Assembly: GCF_916618755.1 (NCBI RefSeq)
Contig: NZ_CAKAKB010000001.1
Span: forward strand, 558,001 to 622,000
Source of the DNA: Actinotalea sp. Marseille-Q4924
GTDB taxonomy: Bacteria > Actinomycetota > Actinomycetes > Actinomycetales > Cellulomonadaceae
Length of the DNA stretch: 64,000 bases
Direction of reading: 5' to 3'
Made by a program: the position numbers and the translations under genes. The notes under the pieces were generated by a model. It saw only the letters and a list, made by a program, of their open reading frames with translations. It ran no database searches and was not told where the DNA came from. Below, one piece after another: positions 62,122-64,000 of the stretch; the stretch's first letter is position 1; each line of letters opens with the position of its first letter.

Positions 62122-63282
62122 GTGCGCATCGTCCACGTCTCCGACTGCTACGCCCCGCGCACGGGCGGCATCGAGTCGCAGGTCCGCGACCTGGCGAGGG
62201 TGCAGGCGGCCGCCGGGGACGAGGTGCACGTCCTCACGGCGACCGCCGGCCCGCGCGGGCACCACGCCCCGGGGGAGGCGCCCGAGGACGACGACGGCGT
62301 CGCGGTCCACCGGCTCGGGGCGCGCCTGCCCTTCGACCTCCCCGTCAACCCCGCCGCGCCGCCCCGGATGCGGCAGCTGTTCGAGAGCCTCGCGCCGGAC
62401 GTCGTCCACGTGCACGCGGGCGTGGTGTCCCCGTTCGCGTTCGACGGGACGCGTGTCGCCGTCGACGCCGGCCTGCCCGTCGCGGTCACGTGGCACTGCA
62501 TGCTGGACGGGGTCGTCGGATCGCTGCGGGCCGTGGTCCGGCGGACGCACTGGCGCTCCGAGCCCCTGGCGCTGAGCGCGGTGAGCGGGGCGGCCGCGCG
62601 TCGCGTCGAGGCGGTGTTCGACGCACCCGTCGCCGTCGTCCCCGACGGGATCGACCTCGACGCCTGGGCGCCCGCGGCTCGGCTCGACGGCGCCGCCGGG
62701 AGCGCGGGCACCGGCGGGGCGGCGGGACCACCCCTCCGCCTCGTCGCCACGATGCGCCTGGCCCCGCGCAAGCGCGGGCCGGCGCTCATCGACGTCGTCG
62801 CCCGTGCCGCGCGGTCCCTGCCCCCGGGGTCGCTCACGCTGGACGTCGTCGGCGACGGTCCCGCGAGGGCCGCGATGCAGCGCCGCGCGCACCGGCGCGG
62901 CCTGGACGACGTCGTCCGACTCCGCGGGCGGGTGCCCCGGGCGGAGCTGCCCGCCCTCTACGCCGGCGCGGACGCCTTCCTGGCGCCCGCCCGGCTCGAG
63001 GCGTTCGGGATCGCGGCCCTCGAGGCGCGGACCGCCGGGCTCGTCGTCGTCGCGCGGCGGGGGACCGGGGTGGAGGAGTTCGTCACCTCCGAGGAGGACG
63101 GCCTGCTCGTCGCCGACGACGCCGCGATGGCCGCCGCCGTCGTCCGCCTCGCCACCGAGCCGGGCCTCCTCGAGCGCCTCCGGACGACGGCGGTGCGACG
63201 GCGACCCGTGCACGGGTGGCGGCTGACGGCGCAGGCGGCTCGCGCCGAGTACGACCGCGCGAGGGCGCTCCGCGCTCCGTGA
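62122..63282 (+). CDS. Glycosyltransferase family 4
   Basis: A 386-residue GT-B glycosyltransferase. The N-terminal acceptor domain begins MRIVHVSDCYAPRTGGIESQ, with the Gly-Gly loop, and VVHVHAGVVSPFA. The donor domain has VVPDGIDLDAW, ATMRLAPRKRGPALID and the E-x7-E motif APARLEAFGIAALEARTAG that binds the nucleotide sugar. It probably glycosylates a lipid or small molecule at the cytoplasmic membrane face; PimB/MshA-like folds are the nearest relatives in type, but no specific product is assignable. It starts at GTG 62122 with a leaderless promoter. Confidence 0.93.
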   Translation: MRIVHVSDCYAPRTGGIESQVRDLARVQAAAGDEVHVLTATAGPRGHHAPGEAPEDDDGVAVHRLGARLPFDLPVNPAAPPRMRQLFESLAPDVVHVHAGVVSPFAFDGTRVAVDAGLPVAVTWHCMLDGVVGSLRAVVRRTHWRSEPLALSAVSGAAARRVEAVFDAPVAVVPDGIDLDAWAPAARLDGAAGSAGTGGAAGPPLRLVATMRLAPRKRGPALIDVVARAARSLPPGSLTLDVVGDGPARAAMQRRAHRRGLDDVVRLRGRVPRAELPALYAGADAFLAPARLEAFGIAALEARTAGLVVVARRGTGVEEFVTSEEDGLLVADDAAMAAAVVRLATEPGLLERLRTTAVRRRPVHGWRLTAQAARAEYDRARALRAP

Positions 63283-63525
63283 CACCGCGGCCGGGGCGGT
63301 CCCCGGCTCCTGACGCGCGCGGACGGGCTCCTGACCAGCGCGGACGCCGCCCGCCGCGCGGAGCCGTCCCTTCGTGGGTAGGCCCTTGGTCCGGGAGCCT
63401 TTGGACCTATGTCACGGCTCCGGCCGTGAGAAAGACTTGTCCCATCGAGCCGCAGAGGGCTCACCGGGACGATGGCCTTCAGGTCGGCTCCCGGACTCGG
63501 AGCAGTTCCTGGGAAGGAGTGGACG
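63283..63525 (+). promoter_or_regulatory. Structured leader region before the last gene
   Basis: The 243 bases hold GGTCC-N10-GGACC (63388-63407) and TCACGGC-TCCG-GCCGTGA (63412-63429), followed by a more A/T-containing stretch (GAGAAAGACTTG) and GGGAAGGAG before ATG 63526. A weak TTGGTC/TATGTC pair lies at 63386-63413. I do not recognise a riboswitch family. Confidence 0.35.
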
Positions 63526-63993
63526 ATGTCCACGACTGGGGTCAACACGAAGGCTGTTCGTCTCATCGCCGTGCTGCTGATGGTCGCCGGGGTGGTGCTC
63601 GTCGCCGGCGGTGCCGCGACCTGGATCACCGTGCGCAGCCAGCTGGTGGCGGAGAACATCACGATCCCGGACGACGCGATGGCGTTCGCCGGCAACGTCG
63701 TGGACGGTCCGCTGGACGCGTACGTGCAGGCGGACATCATCAACAAGCACGCGCTGGAGGGCTCCGGTGGCAAGACCTACGCCGAGCTGGACCGTGAGGA
63801 CCCGGCGCGCGCCTCGGTGATGAACGGGTCGTTCCTGCGGGCGTCGCTGTTCACGTCGGTGATCGCGTTCGGTGTGGCGGCCTTCGCGGCCGGCATGGGT
63901 GTCCTGTTCGCCGTGACCGGGTACGCGCTGCGGGCCCTCGTCCCGGCCGCCGCCGACGTCGCGCCGCGCCAGACGGTCGGTGCCCGCGCCTGA
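63526..63993 (+). CDS. Small two-helix membrane protein of unknown function
   Basis: A 155-residue membrane protein. Helix one is about residues 13-32 (LIAVLLMVAGVVLVAGGAAT), followed by a conserved-looking outer loop with ITIPDDAMAFAGNVVDGPLDAY, read in two parts, and KTYAELDREDPARASVM. Helix two is about 110-138 (LFTSVIAFGVAAFAAGMGVL). Similar actinobacterial proteins are sometimes labelled aromatic ring-opening dioxygenase LigA in databases, a name the sequence does not support since no cofactor ligands exist. GGAAGGAG precedes ATG 63526. The gene ends seven bases before the window edge. Confidence 0.75.
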   Translation: MSTTGVNTKAVRLIAVLLMVAGVVLVAGGAATWITVRSQLVAENITIPDDAMAFAGNVVDGPLDAYVQADIINKHALEGSGGKTYAELDREDPARASVMNGSFLRASLFTSVIAFGVAAFAAGMGVLFAVTGYALRALVPAAADVAPRQTVGARA

Positions 63994-64000
63994 CGCCCCG

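Noticed and set aside
63526-63993. Naming the last gene aromatic ring-opening dioxygenase LigA
   Set aside because: The protein is a two-helix membrane protein with no metal-ligand pattern of extradiol dioxygenases.

Overview
The window is GC-rich, dense and bacterial. Frequent GTG starts, GGAGG ribosome sites, a CIRCE-controlled groES, WhiB and BldM-type regulators, GuaB plus GuaB3, a SURF1 protein and a DUF3105 protein all point to an actinobacterium. The overall content suggests the order Micrococcales, perhaps the Cellulomonas/Isoptericola/Cellulosimicrobium area; that placement is inference. I see no rRNA, tRNA, CRISPR array or insertion sequence.

Region 1 (1-14.7 kb) is mostly housekeeping. 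It runs from a truncated aminoglycoside-phosphotransferase-like gene to a methyltransferase / carboxylate-amine ligase / DinB operon. Next comes the block groES (two CIRCE sites), whiD/whiB3-like, a MerR protein with an eroded cobalamin domain, bldM, guaB, an inositol-phosphatase-like gene, and later guaB3. As I recall it, this is the order groES-groEL-whiD-bldM-guaB-guaB3 of streptomycetes and mycobacteria, but groEL is absent here. Between guaB and guaB3 lie a broken secreted-protein remnant, a DUF3105 membrane protein, two divergent GAF genes and a DnaQ-like exonuclease.

Region 2 (14.8-38.5 kb) is central metabolism. A DeoR regulator leads a cluster of fruK-like kinase, mannitol-type PTS IIC, IIB and IIA, a zinc polyol dehydrogenase, HPr and Enzyme I. 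Then come a succinate-semialdehyde-type dehydrogenase, a DHFR-like reductase, phosphoketolase-pta-ackA (a shunt making acetyl phosphate, acetyl-CoA and acetate), SURF1, a heterodimeric ABC exporter with one intact and one degenerate ATP site, two small membrane proteins, guaA and a lipoprotein.

Region 3 (38.6-62.1 kb) is a coherent catabolic island whose substrate I cannot name. It holds a bicupin, an SDR protein without its catalytic triad, two M24 pita-bread enzymes in which one metal-ligand Asp is Cys, a complete Liv-type ABC importer, a beta-hydroxyacid dehydrogenase, an alpha/beta hydrolase, an amidohydrolase, a Rid-family protein lacking the key Arg, an aldehyde dehydrogenase, an MFS transporter, a VOC protein and a fused 2-oxoacid dehydrogenase E1 with its E2. 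Three regulators (XRE-cupin, LacI, GntR) sit inside it. Operator-like sequences suggest the XRE-cupin protein controls the bicupin operon and itself, while LacI controls the importer and the amidohydrolase/Rid divergent promoter. The whole reads as import, hydrolysis or C-N cleavage, oxidation and oxidative decarboxylation of an unidentified small, probably nitrogenous, compound. This island is the best candidate for an undescribed system.

Region 4 (62.1-64 kb) holds a leaderless glycosyltransferase and a small membrane protein. Across the window, nine genes have a TANNNT-like hexamer 5-7 nt before the start codon and no ribosome site, so leaderless transcripts look common.
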